Made by a program: the position numbers and the translations under genes
Assembly (NCBI RefSeq): GCF_013280595.1
Contig: NZ_JAAATY010000006.1
Span: 1 to 64,000 of the forward strand
Source of the DNA: Kibdelosporangium persicum
GTDB lineage: Bacteria > Actinomycetota > Actinomycetes > Mycobacteriales > Pseudonocardiaceae
Direction: 5' to 3'
Length of the DNA stretch: 64,000 nucleotides
The notes under the pieces: model-generated
What the model was told of the DNA's origin: nothing
Seen by the model: the letters and a program-made list of their open reading frames with translations, nothing else
Database searches by the model: none
Shown: piece after piece, positions 24,941 to 34,852 of the stretch
Layout: the number at the start of each line of letters is the position of its first letter
How positions within the stretch are numbered: the stretch's first letter is position 1

Positions 24941-25960
24941 TCACAAATCCAGGGGCGCGCTGCTCCGCGACACGATCCGGCCGTCCAGCAGCACGCCGGA
25001 CCGGCCTGGCCCCGCGTCGAGCAGCCGGACGAGGGTGGCCGTGATCTCGGCGGCCGGCTGGCGGACAGTGGTCAGCCCGCCTTCCACCGACGTCGCGAGC
25101 AGTGAGTCGTCGAACCCGGTCACCCAGATGTCATGCCCGGGGCGCAGTTCGCGGCGCCGCACCTCGCTGATCACGCCCACCGCGAGCAGGTCACCCGCCG
25201 CGACGATGGCTGTCGGCGGTTGTGCCGCGTCCAGCAGTGTGGCCGCAGCGTGTGCGGCGCCTTCCATGCTGTCCGAATCGGCGTACGCCGCCTGCTCCGG
25301 CAGGCCCAGGCGGCGGCATTCGTCCCGCCATCCGCGCTGACGGTCCTTCGCCGCGCCCACGGGCACCGGATCGCGCCAGCCCAGGAACGCGATCCGGTCG
25401 TGGCCCGCCGAATGCAGCCCGCGGACCAGCTCGGCGCACGCTCCAGCGCCGTCCACGTCGACCCACCGCCCGGGCTGCTCGCCCTGCTCGGGCCAGGTGC
25501 GTCCGAAGGACGCGAACGGGACGCCGCGACTGGCCAGCCACCCGTGCCGGGGGTCTCCGTCGACGGTGTCGGACAGGATGAAGGCGTCCACCGCCCGCTG
25601 GGCGATCAGATCGGCGTACGTGGCCAGGCCTTCGGCACCTTCGGGTGCGGTGAACACCAGCAGGCGCCGCCCGGTGGCCTCGATGGCCTCGGTCAGCGCG
25701 TGCAGGAACGGGTCGGTGAACAGGCTCCGGCCGGGGTGCCGGGCGAGGCAGTAGCCGATCAGCCCGGCCTGGCGGGTGGCCAGGCTGCGCGCGGTCCGGC
25801 TCGGCTGGTAGCCGAGCGATTCGATCGCGGCCCGGACCTTGAGCCGGGTGGCGGGGTCGACCCGCTCGGGGGCGTTGAGCACGTTGGAGACGGTCTGGCG
25901 GGAGACGCCGGCCTGCGCCGCGACCTGCCGAAGCGTCACCGCCTGTCCGTCTGTCGTCAC
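24941..25960 (-). CDS. LacI family regulator of the sugar ABC operon
   Basis: Repressor of 339 residues with an N-terminal LacI HTH and hinge (VTLRQVAAQAGVSRQTVSNV to SLGYQPSRTARSLA) and a periplasmic-binding-protein-like sugar domain. I chose the GTG at 25960, which has GGAGTGGGCA just upstream, over the in-frame start at 25984. First gene of the operon. A perfect 24-bp palindrome centred at 26000/26001 is its likely autoregulatory operator. The inducer is probably the imported sugar or a derivative. Confidence 0.92.
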   Translation of the reverse strand: MTTDGQAVTLRQVAAQAGVSRQTVSNVLNAPERVDPATRLKVRAAIESLGYQPSRTARSLATRQAGLIGYCLARHPGRSLFTDPFLHALTEAIEATGRRLLVFTAPEGAEGLATYADLIAQRAVDAFILSDTVDGDPRHGWLASRGVPFASFGRTWPEQGEQPGRWVDVDGAGACAELVRGLHSAGHDRIAFLGWRDPVPVGAAKDRQRGWRDECRRLGLPEQAAYADSDSMEGAAHAAATLLDAAQPPTAIVAAGDLLAVGVISEVRRRELRPGHDIWVTGFDDSLLATSVEGGLTTVRQPAAEITATLVRLLDAGPGRSGVLLDGRIVSRSSAPLDL

Positions 25961-25988
25961 TGCCCACTCCAGACCGCCGGTCACGCCT

Positions 25989-26012
25989 GGTCATTTGACC
26001 GGTCAAATGACC
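25989..26012. promoter_or_regulatory. 24-bp palindromic operator for the LacI/ABC operon
   Basis: Perfect palindrome with arms GGTCATTTGACC and GGTCAAATGACC and no spacer. The core TTTGACCGGTCAAA has the central CG typical of LacI-family operators. It starts 28 bp upstream of the chosen start of the LacI gene, so binding would block transcription of the whole four-gene operon. Confidence 0.85.
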
Positions 26013-26093
26013 AACTGTGGCCGACCGGTCGCCCCCTGTCAAGGCTGGGCGATCCGTTCGGCCATCACGCGACGGGGAGTGGCCCTGGGTGGC

Positions 26094-26759
26094 TCATGGT
26101 GCGGCAGTGGTGGACACGCGGTGCCGGAATGGTGCACGCGACGCTGCCCGCCACGTGACCAGGGGCAGGAGCAGTTGCGTGAGCGGTCCGACGGCCAATG
26201 CGTAGAGCACGGTGCCGACGCCGACCGTGCCACCCAGCAGCCAGCCCGCTCCGAGCACGATCACTTCGATCCCGGTCCGCACCAGCCGGACCGACCAGCC
26301 GGTACGGGCGGTCAGACCGGTCATCAGCCCGTCGCGCGGGCCGGGGCCGAGGCGGGCGCCGACGTAGACCGCGGTGGCGGCGGCGTTGAGCACGATGCCC
26401 CCGGCCAGGAACACGATCTGCCACGCGAGGAGCCGCTGGTCCGGCAGGACGGCCCTGGCCAGGTCGACCGACACCGAGACCACCACGATGTTGGCGATCG
26501 TGCCGACGCCGGGGCGTTGCCGCAGCGGAATCCACAGCAGCATGACCACCAGCGACACGATGGCCGTGATCGTGCCGAACGTGAGCCCAGTGCGCTTGGT
26601 CAGCCCGTCGGTCAGCACGTCCCACGGGAAGAGGCCCAGGTGGGAGCGGGACAGCATGGCCATGCTGACGCCGTAGAGCACGAGACCGGCGAGCAACTGG
26701 CCGCACCGGCGGACCGGCGCATGACGGAGACTGAGTGAACTGAGATCAACGGGTGCCAC
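26094..26759 (-). CDS. YczE/YyaS/YitT family membrane protein
   Basis: Integral membrane protein of 221 residues with about five helices and the motif SRSHLGLFPWDVLTDGLTKR plus a second half with GPGPRDGLMTGLTARTGWSV, as in the YczE group of unknown transport or regulatory role. I chose the GTG at 26759; the longer frame reads into the neighbouring gene. It is divergent from a MocR-type regulator 61 bp away. YczE-type genes are often paired with a MocR (YczR) regulator, so that gene probably controls this one. Confidence 0.88.
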   Translation of the reverse strand: MAPVDLSSLSLRHAPVRRCGQLLAGLVLYGVSMAMLSRSHLGLFPWDVLTDGLTKRTGLTFGTITAIVSLVVMLLWIPLRQRPGVGTIANIVVVSVSVDLARAVLPDQRLLAWQIVFLAGGIVLNAAATAVYVGARLGPGPRDGLMTGLTARTGWSVRLVRTGIEVIVLGAGWLLGGTVGVGTVLYALAVGPLTQLLLPLVTWRAASRAPFRHRVSTTAAP

Positions 26760-26796
26760 GGCGTCAGTCTCCGGGACAACTGGTCTGGCATTCCAG

Positions 26797-26818
26797 GGCC
26801 AATGGCGGATAATTGGCC
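26797..26818. promoter_or_regulatory. inverted repeat between yczE-like and mocR-like genes
   Basis: GGCCAAT (26797-26803) and ATTGGCC (26812-26818) with an 8-nt spacer, ending two bases before the ATG of the MocR-type gene; no ribosome site is seen there, so that mRNA may be leaderless. A smaller repeat, CTGG-CATT-CCAG, lies at 26785-26796. Likely regulator-binding region for both genes. Confidence 0.5.
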
Positions 26819-26820
26819 TT

Positions 26821-28275
26821 ATGACCGCCACCATCCCGCTGGGAAGCCGCATTTCGGGCGAGAGATTGGCCGTTTTGCTGGGGGAGTGGCGGCGTCGCGG
26901 CTCCCGGCACGGATCGACTGATCTGGCGGCCGCCGTCGAGATGTACGTCCTCGACGGCCAGTTGCCGATCGGGACGCGCCTGCCTGCGGAGCGGGAGCTG
27001 GCGGCCGCCCTGGGCGTGAGCCGCACCCTGATCGGCGCGGCATTGGACCGCCTCAGGGAGGACGGGATCGTCGCCAGCCGTCAGGGCGCGGGATCGTGGA
27101 TCGCGGGCACGGGCGCACGCCGCCGAGACCTCGAGATCCCGGTCACCGACGGCATCTTCGACCTGGCGAAAGCCGCGCCTTCGGCGTTGCCCGGGCTGAC
27201 GGCCGCGGCCGACGCGGCACGCCATGACCTCGCGGCGTACGTCACGGGCAACGGTTACGTCACCGGTGGTCTGCCGTCCCTGCGGTCACGGATCGCCGAG
27301 CGGTACACCGCGCGTGGCCTGCCGACCACCGAGGAGCAGGTGATGATCACCGGCGGCGCGTACTCGGCTTTTGTGCTGTGCCTGCGAATGCTGGCCGGGC
27401 CGGGCGATCGGGTGCTCGTGGAGCAGCCGACGTACCCCAACGCGCTGGACGCGTTGCGCGCCGCGCATGCCCTGCCCGTGCCAGTCGCGCTGGACCCGGG
27501 CGAGGGGTGGGATCTGGCGGGCGTCGAGGCGGCGCTGCGCCAGGCGTCACCCCGGTTCGCCTATCTCATGGCCGACTTCCAGAACCCGACGGGCCATCGG
27601 CTCGATGCCGAGCAGCGGGAGCGTCTCGGTGGCCTGCTCGCCCGCACACGCACGCCGGTCGTCATCGACGAGTCCCTGGTGGAACTCGACTACGACAGTG
27701 ACCCACTCGACGGGCCGCCGCCGCTGGCGTCGTTCGCGGGAGAACTGTCCCTGACTCTCGGCTCGGCCTCGAAGTCGCACTGGGGCGGCCTGCGGCTCGG
27801 CTGGATCCGTGCCTCGGCCGATCTGCTGGACCGGTTGCTGTCCTCGCGGTTCGCCGTGGACCTCGGCGCTCCGGTGTTCGAGCAGTTGGTGCTCGCCGCG
27901 ATGCTGGAACCCGCCGGATACGCGGCGTTGGCCCAGCGGCGGCAGGATTTCCGCGGCCGGCGGGACGCGCTGGCCGCGGCGCTTGGCCACTACTGCCCGG
28001 ATTGGACGTTCACGATGCCGTCCGGCGGGCTTTCGTTGTGGTGCAGGCTGCCCAAGCCGATGAGCACGCGACTGGCCGTGTCCGCGGCGAACCACGGCGT
28101 GCAGCTGGCGCCTGGTTCCCGGTTCGGTGTGCACGGCGGGATGGAACGGTGGTTGCGGGTGCCTTTCGCCCTGCCGTCCGAGCACCTGAGCGAGGCCGTG
28201 CGGCGGTTGAGTCTCGCGGTGGCGTCAGTTCGCAGCTGCGCTGGTGTGCCCGCGGTGAACGTGCCCGTCGCGTAG
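26821..28275 (+). CDS. MocR-type GntR/aminotransferase regulator
   Basis: Fusion protein of 484 residues: an N-terminal GntR winged helix (about 38-110; GTRLPAERELAAALGVSRTL) joined to a fold-type I aminotransferase domain (about 125-470). The PLP-binding Lys is in LTLGSASKSHWGGLRLGW. MocR proteins bind PLP and control vitamin B6 or amino-compound genes. Extra N-terminal residues (about 1-35) precede the HTH. It is divergent from the YczE-like gene, as in the known yczR-yczE arrangement. Its own target and ligand are not established. Confidence 0.93.
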   Translation: MTATIPLGSRISGERLAVLLGEWRRRGSRHGSTDLAAAVEMYVLDGQLPIGTRLPAERELAAALGVSRTLIGAALDRLREDGIVASRQGAGSWIAGTGARRRDLEIPVTDGIFDLAKAAPSALPGLTAAADAARHDLAAYVTGNGYVTGGLPSLRSRIAERYTARGLPTTEEQVMITGGAYSAFVLCLRMLAGPGDRVLVEQPTYPNALDALRAAHALPVPVALDPGEGWDLAGVEAALRQASPRFAYLMADFQNPTGHRLDAEQRERLGGLLARTRTPVVIDESLVELDYDSDPLDGPPPLASFAGELSLTLGSASKSHWGGLRLGWIRASADLLDRLLSSRFAVDLGAPVFEQLVLAAMLEPAGYAALAQRRQDFRGRRDALAAALGHYCPDWTFTMPSGGLSLWCRLPKPMSTRLAVSAANHGVQLAPGSRFGVHGGMERWLRVPFALPSEHLSEAVRRLSLAVASVRSCAGVPAVNVPVA

Positions 28276-28291
28276 GCCGCCCGATGGAGTG

Positions 28292-29551
28292 TCACCAGTC
28301 GTGGACGGTCCCGTCGAGCAACCGGTTCACGGGCAGGTAGGCCGGTGCGTACGGATGCGCGGCGGCGAGTTGCTCGTCGAGCTCGACGCCGATCCCGGGA
28401 GCGTCACCCGGATGCAGGTAGCCGTCGGTGAAGGTGAAGGCGTGCGGGAAAACCTCATGAGTCAGGTCCGTGTACCCGGAGTACTCCTGGATTCCGAAGT
28501 TGTGGATCGCCAGGTCCAGGTGGATTCCGGCGGCCATGCCGACGGGGGAGATGTCCTCGGGGCCGTGAATCCCGCTCCTGATCTGGTGCAGGGCGGCGAA
28601 GTCGAACAGCTTCTTCAGCGGCGTCACTCCTCCGAAGTGCGTGACGGAGGACCGGACGTAGTCGATGAGCTGCTCGTTGACGAGTGTCTGGTAGTCGAAG
28701 ACCGAGTTGAACACCTCGCCGATCGCGAGCGGTGTGGTGGTGTTCCGGCGGACCAGACGCAGCCCGTCCTGGTTCTCCGCCGGTGTGCAGTCCTCCAGCC
28801 AGAACAGGTCGTACGGCTCCAGGTCCCTGCCCAGCCGGGCCGCCTGGATCGGGGTGAGGCGGTGATGGACGTCGTGCAGCAGCGGCAGTCGCGGGCCGAA
28901 CTCGTTGCGGACTTCTTCGAACACCGCGGGCACGTGCCGCATGTAGGCCGCGGAGTCCCAGTCCTCGACCACCGGCAGCACGCCCTGGTCCAGAGTGGAC
29001 CGGACGCCGTACACCTTCCGGAGACCCGGGATGCCGGTCTGCACCCGGATCGCGGGATAGCCCTGGGCGATCCGGGCGTTGATGGAGTCGAACAGCTCGG
29101 GCATGTCGCTTCCGTGCGCGTGCCCGTACGTCCTGACCCGGTCACGGCTTTTGCCGCCGAGCAACTGGTACAGCGGCAGACCGGCCACCTTGGCCTTGAT
29201 GTCCCATAACGCCACGTCCACAGCGGCGATCGCGGCCATCGTGACGGGTCCGCGCCGCCAGTAGGCGCCACGGTAGAGCGACTGCCAGGTGTCCTCGATC
29301 CGGTGCGGGTCCGTGCCGGTCAGCAACGGCACCACGTGTTCGGACAGGTAGGTGGCGACGGCCAGTTCACGGCCGTTGAGCGTGGCGTCGCCGAGCCCGG
29401 TGACGCCGTCGTCGGTCTCGATCTTCAGTGTGACGAAGTTGCGGCCAGGACTGGTCACGATCACGTCCGCGGCGACGATCCATGGATTCCCTTCACCCCT
29501 TGGTCGCCCCGGCAGTCCGGCCGGAGACGGTGGCGAGCGCGAGTTTTTCAC
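28292..29551 (-). CDS. D-mannonate dehydratase family (ManD/RspA-like), start out of frame
   Basis: Enolase-superfamily dehydratase that removes water from a sugar acid such as D-mannonate. The family match is strong from codon 29480-29482 onward ([20 protein letters not shown], then [29 protein letters not shown] and GEVFNS); this gives 396 residues, close to the family length of about 400. The expected start ATG (29481-29483), preceded by GAAGGGAA, is out of frame by one base. The nearest in-frame start is a GTG at 29551, used here, which adds a Pro/Arg-rich tail without a ribosome site. So the gene may carry a small indel at codon 2, or this is a sequencing error. Confidence 0.8.
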   Translation of the reverse strand: MKNSRSPPSPAGLPGRPRGEGNPWIVAADVIVTSPGRNFVTLKIETDDGVTGLGDATLNGRELAVATYLSEHVVPLLTGTDPHRIEDTWQSLYRGAYWRRGPVTMAAIAAVDVALWDIKAKVAGLPLYQLLGGKSRDRVRTYGHAHGSDMPELFDSINARIAQGYPAIRVQTGIPGLRKVYGVRSTLDQGVLPVVEDWDSAAYMRHVPAVFEEVRNEFGPRLPLLHDVHHRLTPIQAARLGRDLEPYDLFWLEDCTPAENQDGLRLVRRNTTTPLAIGEVFNSVFDYQTLVNEQLIDYVRSSVTHFGGVTPLKKLFDFAALHQIRSGIHGPEDISPVGMAAGIHLDLAIHNFGIQEYSGYTDLTHEVFPHAFTFTDGYLHPGDAPGIGVELDEQLAAAHPYAPAYLPVNRLLDGTVHDW

Positions 29552-29688
29552 GGGGTTCAGGGATGGTGTGCATGGCCGGGTAACTGCATCTAGGACTACG
29601 AACACGGTAAAATAGATAGTGACGAAATAAAGCCATCGCAAGGACGGGGCAGCGGGCCCGGCGTCCGCCACCGTCGCCGCGAATTCGC

Positions 29689-30357
29689 TCAGCCTGCTTG
29701 GCAGATTCCGGTGCGCCACGCCCAAGCGGCGACCTCGACCCGGTTGCGCACGCCGAGTTTCCGTTGCACGTTCGCCAGATGCGTTTTCACCGTCGCCTGG
29801 GTGACGTACAACTCGGCCGCGGCTTCCTCGTTCGTTCGGCCTTGTGCGACCAGTTTCACGACCGCCAGTTCCCGCTCGGTCAACGGTTCGATGGGCGCCT
29901 GTTCCGGTGCGGCGGGTTCGTCTGTGCGCTGTGGAGCCAGATGCGACAGCAGCCGGACGGTCACCGTGGGGGAGATCAACGACATCCCGTTGGCCGCCGC
30001 CCGGACGGCCTCGACGAGCAGGGCGGGGGACATGTCCTTGAGCAGGAACCCGCAGGCTCCGTTGCGCAGCGCCCGGTAGACGTACTCGTCCAGGTCGAAC
30101 GTGGTCGCGATCACCACGTTCAGCGGATCGCGGACGTCCGGGCCGGCCAGCAGCCGAGTCGCCTCCAGGCCGTCCAGTCTGGGCATCCGGATGTCGAGCA
30201 GGCACACGTCCGGGCGCAGCCCGCGGGCCTGGTCGACCGCGGCCTCCCCGTCGCCGACGGTCGCGACGACCCGCATGTCGGGCTGGGAGTCGAGGATCAT
30301 CCGGAACGCCGATCGCATCATCTCCTGGTCGTCGGCGATCAGCACACGGATCGTCAT
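29689..30357 (-). CDS. NarL/LuxR-type response regulator
   Basis: Two-component response regulator of 222 residues. The receiver domain (1-120) has Asp9/Asp10 and phosphoacceptor Asp55 in CLLDIRMP. The C-terminal LuxR HTH (about 155-215) reads [20 protein letters not shown] with [14 protein letters not shown]. The ATG overlaps the stop of the histidine kinase gene (ATGA). The ABC exporter operon, divergent from the kinase, is a likely target. Confidence 0.94.
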   Translation of the reverse strand: MTIRVLIADDQEMMRSAFRMILDSQPDMRVVATVGDGEAAVDQARGLRPDVCLLDIRMPRLDGLEATRLLAGPDVRDPLNVVIATTFDLDEYVYRALRNGACGFLLKDMSPALLVEAVRAAANGMSLISPTVTVRLLSHLAPQRTDEPAAPEQAPIEPLTERELAVVKLVAQGRTNEEAAAELYVTQATVKTHLANVQRKLGVRNRVEVAAWAWRTGICQAG

Positions 30358-31496
30358 GCCGTTGATGATGGCAGCACGGCGGTGACCGACCATCCGCCAC
30401 CCGTTGGCCCCGCGGTCAGCCGGCCACCGGCCGACTCGACGCGCTCGGTGAGCCCGACCAGACCGAAACCGCCGCTGGGCAGGCCGTTGTCGGCGGCGAT
30501 GCCGTCGTTGGTCACGGTGATCGTCACGGAACTCCCTTCGTCACGCGCGCGGATCTTCACCCGGGTCACCTCCGCAGCGTGCCGCAGGATGTTGGTCAGC
30601 GATTCCTGGACAACGTGTTTCGCCGCGTCGAGCGTCTCCTGCGGAAGATCACGCGCGGCGATGCTCTCGTCGATCGACGTCGTCACCGGGGGACCGGTGA
30701 AGGTGCCCGCGGCCGCGGCCACCGCGTCCGGCAGTGTCTGATGTGGACGGACCGGTTCGCCGTCGTCCCGCAGCACGGTGATCATGCCGCGCATCGACAC
30801 CAGCGCCTGGGAGCCGGCCTTCTCGATCCCGGCGAGCATGTCGTCGAGTGCCTCGGGTGACGGCGGCAGGCCAGCCGCCGTGGTGAACCGCACCGCCTTG
30901 GCCTGTGCGACGATCGCGGTGACGTGATGGGCGACAAAATCGTGCAGGTCACGGGCGTATTCCAGGCGCTGTGCCTGGCGGGCGAGCTCGAAGGCGTCGA
31001 CGCGCCGCCGGTCGTAAAGGCGCATGTACATGCCGAGCATCGCCACGAAGGCCATGCCGAACAGGATCGCCGCGCCCATGAGAGGCCGGTACTCCTCGTC
31101 CGGGAGGCGCAACGGCAACAGCGGCGCCGCGACGACGAACAGCGCCGTCAGCCACGTCGCTGGCAGCGGCCGGAACTGGATGATCACCCTGACCGTCAGC
31201 GTCGCCAGGCCGAGCATCTCGATGATGCCGAAGGTGTTGTCCGGCGGCACCGGCAGTTGCGTGCAGATGATGGTGAACGTGATCGACAGCACGGCGATCG
31301 CGCTGACGGCCGCCGCGGACACGGTCGGCATGAGCAGCGTCGCCACGGGCAGCAGGCCGCAGAGCAGGATGCCGACCGCGCCGGGCACCGACTCGACGCT
31401 GAGCGCCTCGACGATCACCAGGAACACAGCCACCGCGGCGAGCACCGCGGTGGTGACGCGCTGCGGCCAGGAGAGTCTGTCGAAGATGCCCAGCAT
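30354..31496 (-). CDS. sensor histidine kinase (NarX/DesK-like)
   Basis: Membrane sensor kinase of 380 residues. About five N-terminal helices (15-160) without a large extracellular domain suggest membrane or peptide sensing. The HisKA_3 box [15 protein letters not shown] carries the phosphorylated His185; the ATPase end contains [10 protein letters not shown] and [16 protein letters not shown] at 31496. It is the first gene of a pair with the response regulator and is divergent from the ABC transporter genes (149 bp between). Confidence 0.94.
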   Translation of the reverse strand: MLGIFDRLSWPQRVTTAVLAAVAVFLVIVEALSVESVPGAVGILLCGLLPVATLLMPTVSAAAVSAIAVLSITFTIICTQLPVPPDNTFGIIEMLGLATLTVRVIIQFRPLPATWLTALFVVAAPLLPLRLPDEEYRPLMGAAILFGMAFVAMLGMYMRLYDRRRVDAFELARQAQRLEYARDLHDFVAHHVTAIVAQAKAVRFTTAAGLPPSPEALDDMLAGIEKAGSQALVSMRGMITVLRDDGEPVRPHQTLPDAVAAAAGTFTGPPVTTSIDESIAARDLPQETLDAAKHVVQESLTNILRHAAEVTRVKIRARDEGSSVTITVTNDGIAADNGLPSGGFGLVGLTERVESAGGRLTAGPTGGGWSVTAVLPSSTA

Positions 31497-31645
31497 GGCG
31501 GCAACGCTACGACAGCGGTGATCCACCGGCCTCATTCTTTCGGCTGAGCGGTGCCGCTCTCATTCGCCTGTGTGGCTGATCCGCCGGGCCGTCGCCCGCG
31601 CACATGATCGGTGGCGTCAGATCAAGGCGACGAGAACGGTGTGTG

Positions 31646-32389
31646 ATGGATCAGCGAACGGTCGCCGCGGCCGACCAGCTCGGCAAGGTCTACGGAACCG
31701 GCCAGGCGGCCGTGACGGCCCTGGCGGGGGTGTCGGCGCGGTTCCAGCGGGGCGAGTTCACCGCGGTGATGGGGCCGTCCGGCTCGGGCAAGTCGACGTT
31801 CCTGCACTGCCTGGCCGGGCTGGACACGCCGACCTCGGGCAAGGCGTGGATCGGCGGGGTGGACCTCGGCTCGTTGACCGAGGCCAAGCTCACCCGGCTG
31901 CGGCGGGAGAAGATCGGGTTCGTCTTCCAGTCGTTCAACCTGCTGCCCACGCTGACCGCGTGGGAGAACATCGTGTTGCCGCTGTCGTTGGCCGGCGTGC
32001 GTCCGGACACGGCGTGGACCGAGCAGGTCATCGATGCGGTCGGGCTGGCCGACCGGCTCGGCCACCGGCCGTCGGAGCTCTCCGGTGGCCAGCAGCAGCG
32101 CGTCGCCTGTGCTCGGGCGTTGGTCTCGCGGCCGGAGATCATCGCCGCGGACGAGCCGACCGGTAACCTCGACTCCCGTACCGGCGCGCAGATCCTTGGC
32201 TTGTTTCAGATGTGTGCACGCCAATGGGGGCAGACGGTCGTGATGGTCACGCATGACCCGATCGCCGCCGGATACGCCGACCGCGTGCTGTTCCTGGCTG
32301 ACGGACGGCTCGTCGACGAGATGGCGCGGCCGACCGCCGACCGCGTGCTGGACCGGATGCGCCGCTTCGACGCGCAGGCGGTGCACTGA
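31646..32389 (+). CDS. ABC transporter ATP-binding protein (MacB/LolD type)
   Basis: Cytoplasmic ATPase of 247 residues with Walker A GPSGSGKS (43-50), signature LSGGQQQR, and Walker [14 protein letters not shown]. It belongs to the group that powers FtsX-type permeases in antimicrobial peptide resistance, lipoprotein release or macrolide export. The ATG at 31646 has only a weak ribosome site. The stop overlaps the start of the permease gene (TGATG). The divergent two-component system suggests cell-envelope-stress control. Confidence 0.94.
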   Translation: MDQRTVAAADQLGKVYGTGQAAVTALAGVSARFQRGEFTAVMGPSGSGKSTFLHCLAGLDTPTSGKAWIGGVDLGSLTEAKLTRLRREKIGFVFQSFNLLPTLTAWENIVLPLSLAGVRPDTAWTEQVIDAVGLADRLGHRPSELSGGQQQRVACARALVSRPEIIAADEPTGNLDSRTGAQILGLFQMCARQWGQTVVMVTHDPIAAGYADRVLFLADGRLVDEMARPTADRVLDRMRRFDAQAVH

Positions 32390-34800
32390 TGTTCCGGATG
32401 GCGATTCGTTCGATCCTGGCTGTAAAAGTCCGTTTCCTGCTGCCGTTGGTGGCCGTCACGCTGGGCGTCGCGTTCGTCTCGGGTTCGCTGCTGTACGGCG
32501 CTTCGGTCCAGGCCACTTTGGATCGTACCCAGCCGGACTTCGCGGTGCAGGTCAGCCCACGGGTGATCACCACGCCGGTGCCCGCGAGCCTGGTGTCACA
32601 GTTGCGCGGCGTGCCCGGTGTCGGCGAAGTACGGCCCGTCGCGGAAGGCCGTGCGTTCATCCTCGACAAGAACGGGTCGCTGGTCGGGCCGCCGGTGCTG
32701 GCCGGTGGCGTGAATTACGACGGTCACCACCGGCTCGTCGGTGGACAGGAACCGGCGTCTTCGGACCAGATCGCGATCGACGACTGGACGGCGAAACGTA
32801 CCGGTTACCAGGTGGGTGATCAGTTCCGTGTCGTCGTCGGCGGGACGGCCCGGCAGGTCCGGCTGGTCGGGATCTTCACTGCCCCGGACGATGCTCGCGT
32901 CGCGCAGGGCGGCACGTTGACCGCGTTTGACGAGGCGACCGCGCGGAACTTGTTCGCCAAGTCGCCGGACAGTTACACGGCGGTCAACCTGACCACGGCT
33001 CCCGGTACGAGTGAGGGCACGCTCGCGGCGAATGTCAGCGCTGTCCTGTCGAGGGACTTCGTCGCCGACACGGCGACGGAGATGACCAAACCGGGCTCCG
33101 ACAACAAACTGACCGAGATCCTGCTGGTGTTCGCCGGTGTGGCGTTGTTCGCGTCGGTTTTCCTCGTGGCCAACACATTCACCATGCTGTCGGCGGCACG
33201 TGCCCGGGAACATGCGCTGCTGCGGGCTGTCGGAGCCGAGCGTCGTTACGTACTGAGGATGGTGCTTACCGAAGCCGTCGTGTTGGGCGTGGTGGCCACG
33301 GTTCTCGGCTATCTGCTGGGGATCGGCGGCGCGGCCCTGTTGAGCTCGCTGTTCTCGGTCACCGACGGGCCACCGGTCGAGTTGCGGGTGTTCGGCGTCG
33401 GCCCGGTTCTCGCCGCGCTCGGTGTCGGCGTGGGCGTGACGGTTCTGGCGGCGTACGTTCCTGCCCGCCGAGCCGGTTCGATTCCGCCGATCGCCGCACT
33501 GCGGACCGGGCTCCCGCCGTCCGGGAAGTCGTTGCGCCGTCGCAACATTACCGGTCTCGTGGTGACCGGTCTCGGCGCGCTAGCCACGGTGGCGGGGTTG
33601 AGTACCCAGGACCTGATCTACTTCGGCGCGCCGCTGTTGCTGATCGGGTTGATCATCCTTACGCCGCTGTTCGGGGTTTGGCTGACCGCGTTGTTGCGGC
33701 GACCGATGACGCGGCTGGCGGGCGTTCGGGGAACGCTGGCCGTGGAGAACACGCGCCGCAATCCGCGCCGGACAGGCGTGACAGCCAGCGCCCTGATGAT
33801 CGGGCTGTCCATTTGCGCCGCTGTGACCGTGCCGATCGCGTCGGTCGCGGCGCAGGACGCGCAGCGTGCGGACACCGGGGATCGTGCGGACATCCGGGTC
33901 ACCGGGATCGATTTCGCCGAGATCGGCCCGGACACCGCGGCCCAGATCGCTCAGCTGCCCGATGTCGCGGCCGTCACGCCGTACGTCCCGGTGAACATCC
34001 AGTTCGGCCGGGACTGGCTGAACGCGGCCGGCGTGAACGCCGCGACGATCGGGGACTTCCTGTCCTTGCACGTCCAGGCGGGCTCTTTGGACCGGTTGGC
34101 CGACGGCATCGCGGTGAGCAGCACGGAGGCCAACCGTCACAACTGGACGGTGGGCAGCGTGGTTCCCGGCAACCTGCCGCTGCCGGTCGTGGCGATCTTC
34201 GACGCGCCTGACGGTTTCCGGTATGAGGCGCTGGTGGACCAGTCCCGAGCGCCTGCGGGAGAGTCACCGTCGACGATCCTGGTCAGGGCGGCGCCGGGGA
34301 AAACCGACAGTCTCAAGGCGGACATCCAGCGCACACTGGACAATCCGACCCTGGTGGTGCGGACCCGGGCGGAGTACGTCGAGGCCGCGGGCGGCGAACT
34401 CGACACCGTGCTGAACGTCCTCTACGCGTTGCTCAGCATCTCGGTGTTGATCGGCGCCCTGGCCGTCGTGAACACGATGACGATGTCCACAATGGAACGG
34501 ATCAGGGAGATCGGCCTGTTGCGCGCGGTCGGTCTCGCCCGTCGTCAGGTCGGTACGATCCTGCGGCTGGAGTCGGTGATCATCGCCGTCCTGGGTGCCG
34601 TGGCCGGACTGGTGGCCGGGTGCGTCGTCGGTGCGGTGGCCGTGCGGAGTCAAGGCGGCATCCCGATCGTCATGCCATGGGACCGGCTGGGCCTGTTCGT
34701 GGTCGTCACGGCCGCGATCGGCATCCTGGCGGCGTTGTGGCCCGCGTGGAAGGCAGCCAGGATCCCGATCCTCCAGGCGGTCCACACCGACACCGACTGA
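32389..34800 (+). CDS. FtsX-like ABC transporter permease
   Basis: Membrane protein of 803 residues with two FtsX-type permease halves. One N-terminal helix and a first extracellular domain (about 40-230) are followed by helices at about 240-355, a short central pair, a second extracellular domain (about 475-680), and three final helices near 685-790. The segment ARAREHALLRAVGAERRYVL repeats in the second half as MERIREIGLLRAVGLARRQV, the FtsX signature. It works with the ATPase next to it, probably as a mechanotransmission-type exporter. A dispersed palindrome follows the stop by 4 bp. Confidence 0.93.
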   Translation: MFRMAIRSILAVKVRFLLPLVAVTLGVAFVSGSLLYGASVQATLDRTQPDFAVQVSPRVITTPVPASLVSQLRGVPGVGEVRPVAEGRAFILDKNGSLVGPPVLAGGVNYDGHHRLVGGQEPASSDQIAIDDWTAKRTGYQVGDQFRVVVGGTARQVRLVGIFTAPDDARVAQGGTLTAFDEATARNLFAKSPDSYTAVNLTTAPGTSEGTLAANVSAVLSRDFVADTATEMTKPGSDNKLTEILLVFAGVALFASVFLVANTFTMLSAARAREHALLRAVGAERRYVLRMVLTEAVVLGVVATVLGYLLGIGGAALLSSLFSVTDGPPVELRVFGVGPVLAALGVGVGVTVLAAYVPARRAGSIPPIAALRTGLPPSGKSLRRRNITGLVVTGLGALATVAGLSTQDLIYFGAPLLLIGLIILTPLFGVWLTALLRRPMTRLAGVRGTLAVENTRRNPRRTGVTASALMIGLSICAAVTVPIASVAAQDAQRADTGDRADIRVTGIDFAEIGPDTAAQIAQLPDVAAVTPYVPVNIQFGRDWLNAAGVNAATIGDFLSLHVQAGSLDRLADGIAVSSTEANRHNWTVGSVVPGNLPLPVVAIFDAPDGFRYEALVDQSRAPAGESPSTILVRAAPGKTDSLKADIQRTLDNPTLVVRTRAEYVEAAGGELDTVLNVLYALLSISVLIGALAVVNTMTMSTMERIREIGLLRAVGLARRQVGTILRLESVIIAVLGAVAGLVAGCVVGAVAVRSQGGIPIVMPWDRLGLFVVVTAAIGILAALWPAWKAARIPILQAVHTDTD

Positions 34801-34804
34801 TCCT

Positions 34805-34852
34805 CCTCGTGAGTGTTTATCCGGGTTCTAACCCTGCTAACCACTCACGAGG
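34805..34852. repeat. dispersed palindrome, copy 2
   Basis: Arms CCTCGTGAGTG (34805-34815) and CACTCACGAGG (34842-34852) are perfect over 11 bp. The inner part is imperfect, but the centre has its own small stem GGGTT-CT-AACCC. It lies between the convergent permease (+) and ceramidase (-) genes and covers the last codons and stop of the ceramidase gene. It matches the copies at 11509 and 61126. Confidence 0.85.

Noticed and set aside
28292-30400. One minus-strand frame of 702 codons spanning the ManD-type gene and part of the response regulator
   Set aside because: It only looks continuous because no stop occurs; the upstream 280 codons are an out-of-frame reading of the response regulator gene.
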